IMG/VR virus record: IMGVR_UViG_3300018417_000891
Coordinates: 1-39,606 of that record
Source: a virus
DNA: 39,606 nt
Direction: 5' to 3' (one strand)
Shown here: positions 22,229-30,770 of the stretch, one piece after another
How the letters are laid out: each line of letters opens with the position of its first letter
Position numbering within the stretch: position 1 is the first letter of the stretch
Translations under genes and position numbers: made by a program
The notes under the pieces: model-generated
Databases searched by the model: none
Told to the model about the DNA's origin: nothing
What the model saw: only the letters and a program-made list of their open reading frames with translations

Positions 22229-22444
22229 TTATTCAGAATCGACGCCTTGGTCAGATTGATACTCTTCGCAGAGTTGAATAATCTGAACTGCTTGGTCACG
22301 CAGTTGTCCAATAGTGGACAGTTCCTCACCTTTAAATCCACCTCGTTGGACTACAGTATCAATTACTGCAACCGTTGAACGAGACACTCGGTTTCCGAGT
22401 TCGTAGATTGAAGAGTGGTCTTTTTGTGTTTGTGCTTTAGCCAT
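22229..22444 (-). CDS. Hypothetical protein after the clamp gene
   Basis: A 71-residue soluble protein (SIYELGNRVSRSTVAVIDTV, then GGFKGEELSTIGQLRDQAV) with two predicted helices. It follows gene 45 by 2 nt and ends before a hairpin. Short proteins at this place are seen in related marine phages as I recall. A clamp- or loader-linked role is possible from position only. Confidence 0.65.
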   Translation of the reverse strand: MAKAQTQKDHSSIYELGNRVSRSTVAVIDTVVQRGGFKGEELSTIGQLRDQAVQIIQLCEEYQSDQGVDSE

Positions 22445-22446
22445 CT

Positions 22447-23124
22447 TTATGCTCCGTAATTAGATGATTTTTCAAGTGCAATAAAGTATTCAATCGTAGA
22501 TTGTTTACTCGTGAACTGAGAAATAAGTTTCGAACTGATACCTACTTCAAAGTCTTCGTTGACAACTTTTATGTTACCAACATTCATGATGAAGTTAAAA
22601 TCAACTCCTTCAGGATATGTACCCTCTACGTCAATAGAGAATGCGTTACTCGTTGCGTCCTTACTGTCAATGACAGATAGTCGAACCGCACCAGTCACGG
22701 GTGTGATGGAAATTTCATCATGACCCAAGGCAGCTGCAGCACGTTTTACTTTACCCAACGTATCAGTATCTAGGGTAAACTTAACTTCTGCTTCTGGCAT
22801 AGTAATGTTCTTGCCAGGCGATGTTAACATCTCAGGGTCAGAGAAGAAATACTTCACCGAAGAACGACCAGTCGAATCACCCACAACAACATAGTCATTT
22901 TCGAACTTGAGACGGGGCGAATCCACCAATGACAGTACATTCAAGAATTCTGTCAGGTCGTAGATACCAAACGATGTTGGGAACGATTCGTTGAGTTCAG
23001 CAGTTGATAGTACATTACGTGCAACTGAAATAGTCTTCAGTGTGTTACCTTCCGTGATAACGATGTTGGGGTTAATAGTAGAGTAGTTCTTGAGAACACT
23101 CATTGTAGCTTGGGATAATTCCAT
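22447..23124 (-). CDS. 45: Sliding clamp (T4 gp45-like)
   Basis: The sequence has the two-domain clamp fold pattern: LSQATMSVLKNYSTINPNIV at the start, FGIYDLTEFLNVLSLVDSP, and the C-terminal VNEDFEVGISSKLISQF with STIEYFIALE, all matching gp45. The length (225) equals T4 gp45 (228). The trimeric ring holds polymerase 43 on DNA and also works with sigma 55 to activate late promoters. It has its own promoter immediately after gene 46. Confidence 0.95.
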   Translation of the reverse strand: MELSQATMSVLKNYSTINPNIVITEGNTLKTISVARNVLSTAELNESFPTSFGIYDLTEFLNVLSLVDSPRLKFENDYVVVGDSTGRSSVKYFFSDPEMLTSPGKNITMPEAEVKFTLDTDTLGKVKRAAAALGHDEISITPVTGAVRLSVIDSKDATSNAFSIDVEGTYPEGVDFNFIMNVGNIKVVNEDFEVGISSKLISQFTSKQSTIEYFIALEKSSNYGA

Positions 23125-23159
23125 AATATATTCCTCTCGGTTTCTAATTTATAAAGTGT

Positions 23160-23188
23160 ATGATACCATACGTTTCAGTTAAAGTCAA
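23160..23188 (-). promoter_or_regulatory. Sigma70-like promoter of gene 45
   Basis: TTGACT, 17-nt spacer starting TTAACTG, TATCAT on the minus strand. The TGA stop of gene 46 (23185-23187) is within the -35. It leaves a 35-nt leader region with a GAGAGGAA ribosome site. Confidence 0.82.
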
Positions 23189-24903
23189 GTCTTTATTTTA
23201 CTAAAGTTCTTTTCTTTTACGAACTCAATTTTACGATGGAAATGTGCATCTTCGAGTTCACTCTTGTGAGAGATAACAAACACGTTGGTATCCTCACCCA
23301 GTGTTGATATAATCTTCATGAGGTTTTCAATACCCTCTTCGTCCAGAGATGAATCAAAAGTTTCATCAAGGACTAGTAGATTGGTCGCAACACTGTTCTT
23401 CATCTTTGCAATCTGTCTCCACGTAAATAGTAAGGACAAGTCAATCCGTTGTTTCTCACCCTCAGAGAATGAGTCATACGAAAAGTTATCACGATGTCTT
23501 GAACGAATAGTCTCAACGAAACTTTCATCCAAATCAAAGTGTACAAAGAAGTCTAGAATCTGTAGGTACTTGTTAGTCAACTGATTGATGACAGGTAAGT
23601 ACTGTTTAATAATCTTGGTCTTAATACCAGTGTCTTTTAACAACTCTGCATACACTTGATTGTATGAGTGTTGTTCATTGAGTTTATACTTACCATCTTG
23701 TAGTTCTTCTTTACTGGTACGCAGTTTCTCTAACTCAGCATTAGCCTCAGATAGGTCACCAGACTCATTATCAATACGAGACATCTCATCATTGAGTGTG
23801 TCAATGTTACGATTGATTGTTGCAATCTCTTGACTGTTTGCATTGACTTGACTCTGCCATTCATAGATTGCATCACTCTGTTCTCTGAGTTCGTAAATCA
23901 GAGCATCTAGTTTTGACTTGTCGTTCTCATACATCTCCAAAGCAGTACCGATAGTACCAGCTTTAGTTTTACACATACCTAAGTGATACTGTTTTAATGT
24001 ATTGTCAATATCTTGGTCACATGTCGGACACTTATCATTGGTCTCAAAAAACTTTGCCTGTTTGACCACATCCTTCTGCTTCGCCTTGAACCCAGCACCA
24101 AACTCATCTAGTTTCTGTAACTTATCGATTGCGGTTTTAGTCTGTGTCTTAATATCAGGAGATTTTGACGTAATGTCTTCGGTGAGTTTGTTGTTCTTAT
24201 CATTAAGAATTCGAATGTTTTCCTGCAAGGACTTGATATTCGACAACTTCTCCTTCTTCTGATATGTAGTAATCTCACTCAAGTCACGTAGATACTTCTT
24301 CTGTGCATTAATCTTAGTCTCAACGATATTCAAGTGATGACTATTATCGGTCATCTGGTTTTTTAGAATAGACATTCGCTCTTTCAATAGTCCGTTCATC
24401 TTGGAGAACATGTTGATGTCAAGTAGGTCTTCAATAACCTCACGTCTAGAACCACCAGTCAATTGCATGAAAGGTACAAAAGAACTAGACCCTAACACCA
24501 CAATTTGGTGGAATGATTTGTGAGATAACATAAGAATATTCTTCTCAAGCATAGACTGATATTCTTTTGCGTGAGAGTCTTGGTTGACCATATTACCGTC
24601 AACCCAGATTTCAAACTTGTTGGGCTTGATACCACGGATAACCTTGTACTGTTTTTTACCGACCGAGAACTCAACCTCGACCAGCGTACCCTTACCGTTG
24701 ATTGTATTGATTAGTTGGTTTTTAGATATCTTTCGATGAGGTTTGCCAAATAGACCAAATGACAAAGCATCCAACATGGTGGACTTACCTGCACCATTAT
24801 GTCCTACCACTAATGTAGTCGGAGTCTTATCGAAACTGATATCCGTAAAATTGTTTCCTGTTGACAGGAAGTTCTTAAATCTAAGTTTTTGGAAATTTAT
24901 CAT
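23185..24903 (-). CDS. 46: Recombination nuclease subunit (T4 gp46-like, Rad50/SbcC family)
   Basis: An N-terminal Walker A (VVGHNGAGKSTMLDALSFGL), long coiled coils around a zinc-hook motif CPTC (in TNDKCPTCDQDI), and the C-terminal signature SFSEGEKQRIDLSLLFTW with Walker B LLVLDETFDSSLDEEG define a Rad50/SbcC protein. With gp47 it resects double-strand ends for recombination-dependent replication and host DNA breakdown. The length (572) fits T4 gp46 (560). The -10 of its promoter ends 6 nt before the ATG, with no ribosome site. Confidence 0.96.
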   Translation of the reverse strand: MINFQKLRFKNFLSTGNNFTDISFDKTPTTLVVGHNGAGKSTMLDALSFGLFGKPHRKISKNQLINTINGKGTLVEVEFSVGKKQYKVIRGIKPNKFEIWVDGNMVNQDSHAKEYQSMLEKNILMLSHKSFHQIVVLGSSSFVPFMQLTGGSRREVIEDLLDINMFSKMNGLLKERMSILKNQMTDNSHHLNIVETKINAQKKYLRDLSEITTYQKKEKLSNIKSLQENIRILNDKNNKLTEDITSKSPDIKTQTKTAIDKLQKLDEFGAGFKAKQKDVVKQAKFFETNDKCPTCDQDIDNTLKQYHLGMCKTKAGTIGTALEMYENDKSKLDALIYELREQSDAIYEWQSQVNANSQEIATINRNIDTLNDEMSRIDNESGDLSEANAELEKLRTSKEELQDGKYKLNEQHSYNQVYAELLKDTGIKTKIIKQYLPVINQLTNKYLQILDFFVHFDLDESFVETIRSRHRDNFSYDSFSEGEKQRIDLSLLFTWRQIAKMKNSVATNLLVLDETFDSSLDEEGIENLMKIISTLGEDTNVFVISHKSELEDAHFHRKIEFVKEKNFSKIKT

Positions 24904-24909
24904 GGTGTA

Positions 24910-24938
24910 ATAATATCACATTCATCAATTAAAGTCAA
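24910..24938 (-). promoter_or_regulatory. Sigma70-like promoter of gene 46
   Basis: TTGACT, 17-nt spacer starting TTAATTGA, TATTAT on the minus strand. It overlaps the last codons and stop of the upstream GNAT-like gene. The -10 ends 6 nt before the ATG, so the mRNA is probably leaderless. Confidence 0.8.
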
Positions 24939-25488
24939 GCTGTTTTGTTTCCCATTCTCGTACAACATTTTTATTGTACACTTTACTAAATACATTGAAA
25001 GGTATATGTTCATATCCATTTACCCTTTCTAACATAGTCCCGTGGTAGTCCATATTACATGCCACATAGATTATACCGTCATGCATTCTACTGTCAGTTG
25101 ATGTACAGATATAATCTGCATCAATCATCTTCATGGTTCGGGACACAAACCAAGAAGTAATATTGTATTCTTTACTGTTTACTGCAAGTCTGGATATCTC
25201 ATAGAACTTAGTGTAGTCGGAATAGTCACACCCGTAATACCAACGTAATGCGTTATTGCCATTGAAGATGGGACAATACGAGGTGTATTGAATTGCACCG
25301 ACTAGAATATCTTTATCGTAAAGACCGTAGTATTTGTATTCACGAACTCTCTCATCATGTTCATCGTATATTTTACCCAGATAATGATGACGAACTATTA
25401 TTGATTTAGCATCATCATATCCAATCTCATCTACAGTAAAGTCACTCTTCAAGACCACACCAGTTACACGGACTACCTGATTCGACAC
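24925..25488 (-). CDS. GNAT/Mom-like protein
   Basis: The segments DAKSIIVRHHYLGK, YYGLYDKDILVGAIQYTS, KFYEISRLAVNSKEYNITSWFVSRTMK and YICTSTDSRMHDGIIYVACN follow the acetyltransferase-type fold of Mom-like proteins, where 'E-x-x-R-L-x-V' is a key stretch. Phage Mu Mom adds a carbamoylmethyl-type group to adenine; other members have unknown targets. Whether this one modifies DNA cannot be told. The start is unclear: GTG at 25488 overlaps the upstream gene by 47 nt, and GTG at 25458 or TTG at 25452 are alternatives. Confidence 0.5.
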   Translation of the reverse strand: MSNQVVRVTGVVLKSDFTVDEIGYDDAKSIIVRHHYLGKIYDEHDERVREYKYYGLYDKDILVGAIQYTSYCPIFNGNNALRWYYGCDYSDYTKFYEISRLAVNSKEYNITSWFVSRTMKMIDADYICTSTDSRMHDGIIYVACNMDYHGTMLERVNGYEHIPFNVFSKVYNKNVVREWETKQLDFN

Positions 25489-25633
25489 CTAATAAGGTAT
25501 CCTCAACCAGACAATAGTGTTCCCAGAAAGTTGGTTTCTTCTTACGAAAGATGTTGTCATAGTTATCACGGTACTCTTCTGACGTACCCTTGGTAACTAT
25601 ACTATCACCAGTAATATCATTCTTTGTTGCCAT
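25442..25633 (-). CDS. Small hypothetical protein with CxxC
   Basis: A 63-residue protein whose start ATKNDITGDSIVTKGTSEEY looks like a family common in T4-like phages of marine bacteria. It contains YDNIFRKKKPTFWEHYC and a C-terminal CNWC pair that may bind metal. It is coupled to gene 47 by TAATG and overlaps the GNAT-like gene by 47 nt. The function is unknown. Confidence 0.7.
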   Translation of the reverse strand: MATKNDITGDSIVTKGTSEEYRDNYDNIFRKKKPTFWEHYCLVEDTLLGVESGSPCNWCGLEE

Positions 25634-26691
25634 TATACAATCTCCATAGATTGGGCCTCGTTCATCAAGTGAGAGAGTTCTTTCTTGATACGTCCTTTAT
25701 CTAGGTCGGTTGTAACATTGTCAACGTAATCATATACAAGTGTTTCGGTATCGTCAACATTTATGTTATCGTCCCCTACATTCTCACCAGTGAACTCTTT
25801 GAAGTCTTCCGCAATCTTCAACTCATGAATCTTCTGTGATTGTACACGGTCAATGAATCGTTCAAAATCATATGGGTCACCCTTGTTGATAACGATGACC
25901 TTTACGAACTTGTTATCAAGATAAGCGAGGTCTTTGAACTTATTCATGTTCTCATGGTCATAGTAAATCTTTTCGTAGATACGAATAGGATTGCGAACCG
26001 CAGTAAGTTCTCGTGTCTCGGTATCAAAGACGTGAAAGTGTTTGGGGTCATCACAATCATTCCAGAAGAACTCCATCTGCGAACCAAGATAATGAATGTT
26101 GTCCATACTAGACTTGGCGTGGAAGTGACCAGTCAGAACCATATCGAACCTGTCGAAATGCGACTTACTCATACCATCCATACACACTTGACCACGGGCC
26201 ATTTCGAATCCTTGTAACTCTAAGTGTGCGCCCACAAGTGTTGCTTTTGTTGTCTTTAGAAACTCAAGCGTTGCTTTTTCATTCTCTGGATTAATCCAAG
26301 GAATCAATGCAATCTCTGTACCGCCATAGTTCATCACTGTTGGTTCCATAATAAGATTCACTTCATTCATATAGTGACCTTGGAGTTCTTTCAGTGCGTT
26401 CAACTCATTGGTGTTCTTATAGTATACGTCATGATTGCCTGGAATGATGTCCATCGTGATACCATGTTCACGCATAGGTTCTAAGAACATCTTACGATTG
26501 TGTTGTAGTGCCTTGAAGTTGATTGTCTTACGGTTATCGTAGTAATCACCAAGGTGTAAAATTTGTTTAATATCGTTCTCAATCAAGTATGGAAAAAACA
26601 CTTCTGCATAGAAACGTTCTTGATAATCCATAAAGATATCAGATGAATTTCGACAACCTGCATGGGTATCGTTTAATATAGCTATTTTCAA
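25633..26691 (-). CDS. 47: Recombination nuclease subunit (T4 gp47-like, Mre11/SbcD family)
   Basis: The metallophosphoesterase motifs are in order: ILNDTHAG, LHLGDYYDNRK, MDIIPGNHDVYY, LVGAHLE and VLTGHFHAKSS. With gp46 it forms the Rad50/Mre11-like nuclease. The length (352) fits T4 gp47 (339). The start codon is TTG, with AAAGG about 9 nt upstream; a stop codon in frame just upstream rules out a longer form. A promoter lies 30 nt upstream. Confidence 0.95.
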   Translation of the reverse strand: MKIAILNDTHAGCRNSSDIFMDYQERFYAEVFFPYLIENDIKQILHLGDYYDNRKTINFKALQHNRKMFLEPMREHGITMDIIPGNHDVYYKNTNELNALKELQGHYMNEVNLIMEPTVMNYGGTEIALIPWINPENEKATLEFLKTTKATLVGAHLELQGFEMARGQVCMDGMSKSHFDRFDMVLTGHFHAKSSMDNIHYLGSQMEFFWNDCDDPKHFHVFDTETRELTAVRNPIRIYEKIYYDHENMNKFKDLAYLDNKFVKVIVINKGDPYDFERFIDRVQSQKIHELKIAEDFKEFTGENVGDDNINVDDTETLVYDYVDNVTTDLDKGRIKKELSHLMNEAQSMEIV

Positions 26692-26721
26692 AGTTGTGTA
26701 CCTTTACTTATTCATTTGCAC

Positions 26722-26750
26722 ATCATACCATCCTTGGCATAAAATGTCAA
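26722..26750 (-). promoter_or_regulatory. Sigma70-like promoter of gene 47
   Basis: TTGACA, 17-nt spacer, TATGAT on the minus strand. The TGA stop of gene 55 (26747-26749) lies inside the -35. Confidence 0.82.
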
Positions 26751-27343
26751 GTGTCTATGAAGTCACCCAAGTCAGAGTCTACCTTTACAGTTCTTCTCTT
26801 GCGTTCCTTCTTAACGATTTCTTTCCATTCTTTATCTTTGTCTTTAATTTCATCAATACGAAATCTAAGTTGGTCAACGAATGCAGCAGCAACTTGATTT
26901 GATTGTGCGTCACCCAGTTCATTATCAAGGAAGTTCTCAACACCAGCCCGTTCCATGTACTTCATCTTGATATCTTGTTGTTTCTTTTCTTTCTCAATCC
27001 TACGTAAGAATGCGAACCACGAAATCTGTGTGAAGTATGCAAACGCATTAGGTTTACCTGTACGAGTTGCAGCTTCAATATTATAGTTTTCGATTGCCTT
27101 GAGACAGTTCTCTACCGCATCCATTACCATTTCTTCTCGATAGGTATATCGGACAAAGTTTGCCTTGTGTGACAGACCCTCACAGATTTTTAGAAAACAT
27201 GTTGCAATATAATCAGGAACGATAGGTAACTTGTACTCATTCTTCTTTGCTTCCTGCACGGTTGTGCAATAGTCCACAACTGCCTGTGAGAACTGTGCGT
27301 TATTCACATAGTGTGGTTTATCTTTTGGTTTAATCTTTGTCAT
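26747..27343 (-). CDS. 55: Late-transcription sigma factor (T4 gp55-like)
   Basis: The sequence HYVNNAQFSQAVVDY, YREEMVMDAVENCLKAIENYN and KPNAFAYFTQISWFAFLRRIEKEKK corresponds to the core-binding region-2 part of gp55, which starts YVNNKELLQAI in T4. gp55 directs host RNA polymerase to the TATAAATA late sites, with clamp 45 as activator. The length (198) fits T4 (185). It overlaps the nucleotidyltransferase end by 14 nt and has its own promoter within that gene. Exact TATAAATA boxes in this window support its role. Confidence 0.93.
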   Translation of the reverse strand: MTKIKPKDKPHYVNNAQFSQAVVDYCTTVQEAKKNEYKLPIVPDYIATCFLKICEGLSHKANFVRYTYREEMVMDAVENCLKAIENYNIEAATRTGKPNAFAYFTQISWFAFLRRIEKEKKQQDIKMKYMERAGVENFLDNELGDAQSNQVAAAFVDQLRFRIDEIKDKDKEWKEIVKKERKRRTVKVDSDLGDFIDT

Positions 27344-27767
27344 TGTAATTTTCCATTTTATATCTCAAGTTACTGCTTGATAGGTTGTGATGTCTACTAT
27401 TATAGTGTATTTGGATGTAATTGTCAAGCGCATAATCCTTTCCAGTGAAATCTTTTTCTCTATATTCCTCACCAATGATACGAACATTAAAGTTAATTAA
27501 CTGCATAAGCTTTAGTAAATCTTCTTCAGACTCATAAGGAATTATCTCATCCACGTATTTACAACCCGCAATTTGGAGATGTCTCTCCGCAATAGACTGT
27601 AGGGGTTTGTTCTTTTCTGGTCTATCTACAGACGGGTCAGTCTGTAATCCGACTATTAGATAGTCACACACAGTCCGTGCTTCTTTAAGCATAGCGACAT
27701 GACCAGCATGAAACAGGTCAAAAGCACTACAGGTGAATCCGATTCTTTTTAAATTAGGGCTTGACAA
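27330..27767 (-). CDS. Cytidylyltransferase-like nucleotidyltransferase
   Basis: The GFTCSAFDLFHAGH start (HxGH at 20-23) and the C-terminal NLSSSNLR are the two active-site motifs of the small cytidylyltransferase family (glycerol-3-phosphate cytidylyltransferase, HldE-type). VGLQTDPSVDRPEKNKPLQS matches too. It would activate a sugar- or polyol-phosphate by CTP or ATP. The start is probably TTG at 27767, with GGAAAA about 8 nt upstream; a stop codon in frame lies further up. It may work with the sugar-nucleotide genes elsewhere in the window. Confidence 0.82.
   Translation of the reverse strand: MSSPNLKRIGFTCSAFDLFHAGHVAMLKEARTVCDYLIVGLQTDPSVDRPEKNKPLQSIAERHLQIAGCKYVDEIIPYESEEDLLKLMQLINFNVRIIGEEYREKDFTGKDYALDNYIQIHYNSRHHNLSSSNLRYKMENYNDKD
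27399..27427 (-). promoter_or_regulatory. Sigma70-like promoter of gene 55
   Basis: TTGACA, 17-nt spacer, TATAAT (full consensus) on the minus strand, inside the coding end of the nucleotidyltransferase gene and 55 nt before the gene 55 ATG. Confidence 0.87.
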
Positions 27768-27789
27768 AATTTGTTTTCCATGATATAAT
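27761..27789 (+). promoter_or_regulatory. Consensus sigma70 promoter on the plus strand, antisense to neighbours
   Basis: The plus strand reads TTGACA, 17 nt, TATAAT: a full match in both hexamers with ideal spacing. No plus-strand gene follows, so a transcript would run antisense into the oxygenase gene at 27789-28367. It covers the start codon of the nucleotidyltransferase. Confidence 0.6.
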
Positions 27790-28367
27790 TAGCTTAGCGT
27801 TCGGGGAGGGTTGGATACTACTGTTCCTGCAACACAATATCGGTGACCTTTGAATGGTAATGATACTGTTTCATGTATCAAATGACTTCTAAAGATAACT
27901 AATTTCCCATGTTCAATTTCTAGTTCATAATCTAATGTTGGAAAATATAAATTAGAACACCCCTCTGGTGGGTCTATGTAATAACAAAATGACCACGTAG
28001 TTGGCCAATGGTCATGTGGTGTAGTAATTTCTCCACTAACCGACCGTGTTCCCCACATAACGTTACAGTACTGTGATTGTATATATGATTCATTCCAAAC
28101 TGGTCTTTCATTTCGTGAATGATGACCCCACCACTCTAACTGTATCTCTTCAGAAGATTCTTTACAAAAGTCTTCTACGATTGTTTGTAATCTTTGAAAC
28201 TCAGGATACTTTAAAAGACTTAGAGTACAATCCGCTTTCACATTAGTTGTATGATTAGTTTGGTCGCCAATAGTATCAATGCGGTTAACTATCCTCATAT
28301 TCATATCTTCATCATCAATCATCTTGATACAAATATAATCATCATGTTCATTACGAAGTTTAATCAT
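27789..28367 (-). CDS. 2OG-Fe(II) oxygenase
   Basis: The C-terminal half has TTPHDHWPTTWSFCYYIDPP (His118, His120), then LEIEHGKLVIFRSHLIHETV (His165) and GHRYCVAGTVV with Arg176 as 2-oxoglutarate ligand. This matches the 2OG-FeII_5-type proteins common in marine T4-like phages. The N-terminal third is variable. The substrate is unknown. It is coupled to the LSm-like gene by TAATG. It is the best-supported of three oxygenase-like proteins in the window. Confidence 0.75.
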   Translation of the reverse strand: MIKLRNEHDDYICIKMIDDEDMNMRIVNRIDTIGDQTNHTTNVKADCTLSLLKYPEFQRLQTIVEDFCKESSEEIQLEWWGHHSRNERPVWNESYIQSQYCNVMWGTRSVSGEITTPHDHWPTTWSFCYYIDPPEGCSNLYFPTLDYELEIEHGKLVIFRSHLIHETVSLPFKGHRYCVAGTVVSNPPRTLS

Positions 28368-28822
28368 TAGTGTATTTTGGTCGGGTCTATATTAGCAAAC
28401 AGATTAATAACATTACTTCCACTATCAACACCCCTCATAAACTCTTGCATACCAACCTTCCCTTTGGGTAAAGGTTTAGTTTTAAACTTTTCGGCATGTT
28501 CCCGTTCTCTAACTTCATTTAATTGATTCATGTCCTTGACAGCTTCATCATATTGTACAATTAGAGTTTCAGGTGGCCATGCGATACCAACAACAGTGTT
28601 TGTGTTGAGAACAAGAATATCTTCAGAACTTTCTTGATATATCATCCATGGTCGGAATGAGTAGTACTTTGTCCCATCGTCACCTTGTTGCATGACCAAT
28701 CGCATTGCTTTTCTGACTACGATTTCAAGGTTTTCTTCGTCATTCCAGTGCATGATTTCACATACAATTTCTTCACCCGAAGATAACTTAAACTGTCTTA
28801 ATTCTGTATCAACTTCTTTCAT
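28367..28822 (-). CDS. LSm-like protein
   Basis: Residues about 8-95 look like an Sm-type barrel: RQFKLSSGEEIVCEIMHW, NLEIVVRKAMRLVMQQ and SEDILVLNTNTVVGIAWPPE, followed by a charged helical tail. Marine T4-like phages often carry such a gene near uvsW. A role in RNA binding is likely by fold only. It overlaps uvsW by ATGA upstream and the oxygenase by TAATG downstream. Confidence 0.6.
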   Translation of the reverse strand: MKEVDTELRQFKLSSGEEIVCEIMHWNDEENLEIVVRKAMRLVMQQGDDGTKYYSFRPWMIYQESSEDILVLNTNTVVGIAWPPETLIVQYDEAVKDMNQLNEVREREHAEKFKTKPLPKGKVGMQEFMRGVDSGSNVINLFANIDPTKIH

Positions 28823-30300
28823 TTTAAATCCAATTTATATATGTTGTAGGGGAACTGTTCCTTAGTATATATCTTAATTCTTTCTGCGCTGTGTCGCAGT
28901 GTAAAGTTCTTATGAGACTTGATGTGCATATCATCCGCAATATCATATAACTTGGTCACAGAGCCATCGTCAGACTTCCTCAGACCACGCCCTATCGATT
29001 GTAACACCTTAACTTGACTCTTACTAGGGGATGCAAATACTATATTATGCAAATTCCTAATATTAATACCAGTACTGAAAGTGCCCAAACTAGCAACAAT
29101 AATTGCATTCTTTTGTCCTTCTACGATACCACGTATCTGTTCACGGTCTTTTGTCTCGACTTCACCACTCACATAATACACTGGTCGGTCACCCGCTTTA
29201 TCCTTAATCATATCAAATAAAGGTTTACCATGTTTCTCTACGAACTGAAACATGACCAGAGTATTACCTTTTTGGTCTAATGCAAGATTACTTATAAGTC
29301 TATTACGACTCTCATTGGTGACAATATAATCCATCTCTTCTTGATAGGTCTTGTCCTTCATCATGTGGCACACATCATTATGGTAACGCAGTAACAGGAC
29401 AGATATATCTAATTTTGCCAGTGTACCCTTCTCTTGCAAGTCCTTGGTTGCGGTCACTCGTTTAGTCGGGCCAAAGAGTCCTTCTAATACGAGTTTGTTC
29501 GTCTCTGTACCATCTAGTGTACCTGTAGTACCGAAACGATACTCCGCATTGACACACTTGTTCATGATACCTGACAGAGACTTTGCTTTGAACAGGTGTA
29601 CCTCGTCACCAAACACGCACCCCATAGTCTCGAACCATTCCTTCGGGAACTTATAGATTGACTGCCACGTAGAAATGATGATGGGTTTATCGGTGGTCTT
29701 ATCCTTACCACTATAGATGCGATGCACATTGTCTGTGACATCATACCCATAGTCTTCAAAATCCTTGTACATCTGTTCTACCAGACTTGTTGTCGGAACA
29801 ACGATAAGAACCTGTTTATCAAAGTTATCAAGATACCATCGTAGTAGATTATAGATGATAAACGACTTACCACTACCCGTAGGTGATAGAAGAATTGCCC
29901 GTTTCTTTTCAATACCGTGGGTTACCGCATCATATTGATAGTCACGTAGTTCGAACGGTAGGTTGAGTTCGCTTTGGAACTTAACTAGATTCTGGTGTTG
30001 CACATGATTGAATTGTGCGGGATGACCATATGCCGTCTCCTGTAGTTGGAGAGGATACATGCGGTCAGAACAGAATTTCTTCAGATGTTCGTAGAGACCC
30101 GTATTTAATTCACGGGTAATCTGATTGAAGAGTTTGATTTTACCGTCCCACTTTCTTGATTTGAAAGCCGGCATGAACTTATGGCCTGGGACATAAAATG
30201 AGAAGTAGTCTCTCAGTTCTTGGAGTTGGTGTTGGTTACAATCAACCAACATCATCGAGTGGTCTCTTAAACCAACGGTAATAGTATTAGGTAGTGTCAT
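28819..30300 (-). CDS. uvsW: UvsW helicase
   Basis: An SF2 helicase: N-terminal gp-type domain with FMPAFKSRKWDGKIKLF, Walker A SPTGSGKS (139-146), a GDEVHLF box, GTTGTLDGT and a C-terminal SIGRGLRKSDDGS motif VI. This is the UvsW layout, with RDYQYDAVTHGI as the Q-motif-like stretch. UvsW unwinds branched DNA and R-loops and switches replication from origin to recombination mode. The length (493) is near T4 UvsW (503). It lies 15 nt after uvsY. Confidence 0.95.
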   Translation of the reverse strand: MTLPNTITVGLRDHSMMLVDCNQHQLQELRDYFSFYVPGHKFMPAFKSRKWDGKIKLFNQITRELNTGLYEHLKKFCSDRMYPLQLQETAYGHPAQFNHVQHQNLVKFQSELNLPFELRDYQYDAVTHGIEKKRAILLSPTGSGKSFIIYNLLRWYLDNFDKQVLIVVPTTSLVEQMYKDFEDYGYDVTDNVHRIYSGKDKTTDKPIIISTWQSIYKFPKEWFETMGCVFGDEVHLFKAKSLSGIMNKCVNAEYRFGTTGTLDGTETNKLVLEGLFGPTKRVTATKDLQEKGTLAKLDISVLLLRYHNDVCHMMKDKTYQEEMDYIVTNESRNRLISNLALDQKGNTLVMFQFVEKHGKPLFDMIKDKAGDRPVYYVSGEVETKDREQIRGIVEGQKNAIIVASLGTFSTGINIRNLHNIVFASPSKSQVKVLQSIGRGLRKSDDGSVTKLYDIADDMHIKSHKNFTLRHSAERIKIYTKEQFPYNIYKLDLK

Positions 30301-30315
30301 GCATCTATATATGCC

Positions 30316-30765
30316 TTACATACCTGCTTCGAAACTTCTCCATCGAATCATGTTACCAATCGTCTGGTGTCTCCAGTTAAGATTAGATACAATTTCAGTG
30401 AGAGTTTCAACAGTTGTTTTGAGGTATTGGATTCTCATCTCAGAATCCTGAATCTCTTTATCGGAGTCGTAGTAGTACTCTTTAAAGTTTTTGGTTGTTG
30501 CATTGAGGCCATCATACGGGTCATATGCCCAACCACGAGATTCAATTTCCTCTCTAGACATCTTTCCTTCGTAGTAAAGATACTTGTCCTTGAGTAGTTC
30601 CTTCTGTTTAAACTCCGACTTCTTCAGACGAAGTTTAGTCAGTGACAGATACTCAAGATACTTTGAGTGTAACGCAGGCGTCACACGTGAGGTTTCATCA
30701 AGTTGATGTGGTGATATTTGGGAGTCTTCTTTCCACTCCGCAAGGATGCTTTCTAAGTCAATCAT
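30316..30765 (-). CDS. uvsY: UvsY recombination mediator
   Basis: The sequence LHSKYLEYLSLTKLRLKKSEFKQKELLKDKYLYYEGK and the C-terminal IGNMIRWRSFEAGM match UvsY, whose T4 form also ends in a Phe-Glu-Ala-Gly stretch. UvsY loads UvsX onto gp32-coated single-stranded DNA as a hexamer. The length (149) is near T4 UvsY (137). The promoter -10 ends 5 nt before the ATG with no ribosome site. Confidence 0.92.
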   Translation of the reverse strand: MIDLESILAEWKEDSQISPHQLDETSRVTPALHSKYLEYLSLTKLRLKKSEFKQKELLKDKYLYYEGKMSREEIESRGWAYDPYDGLNATTKNFKEYYYDSDKEIQDSEMRIQYLKTTVETLTEIVSNLNWRHQTIGNMIRWRSFEAGM

Positions 30766-30770
30766 AATGT

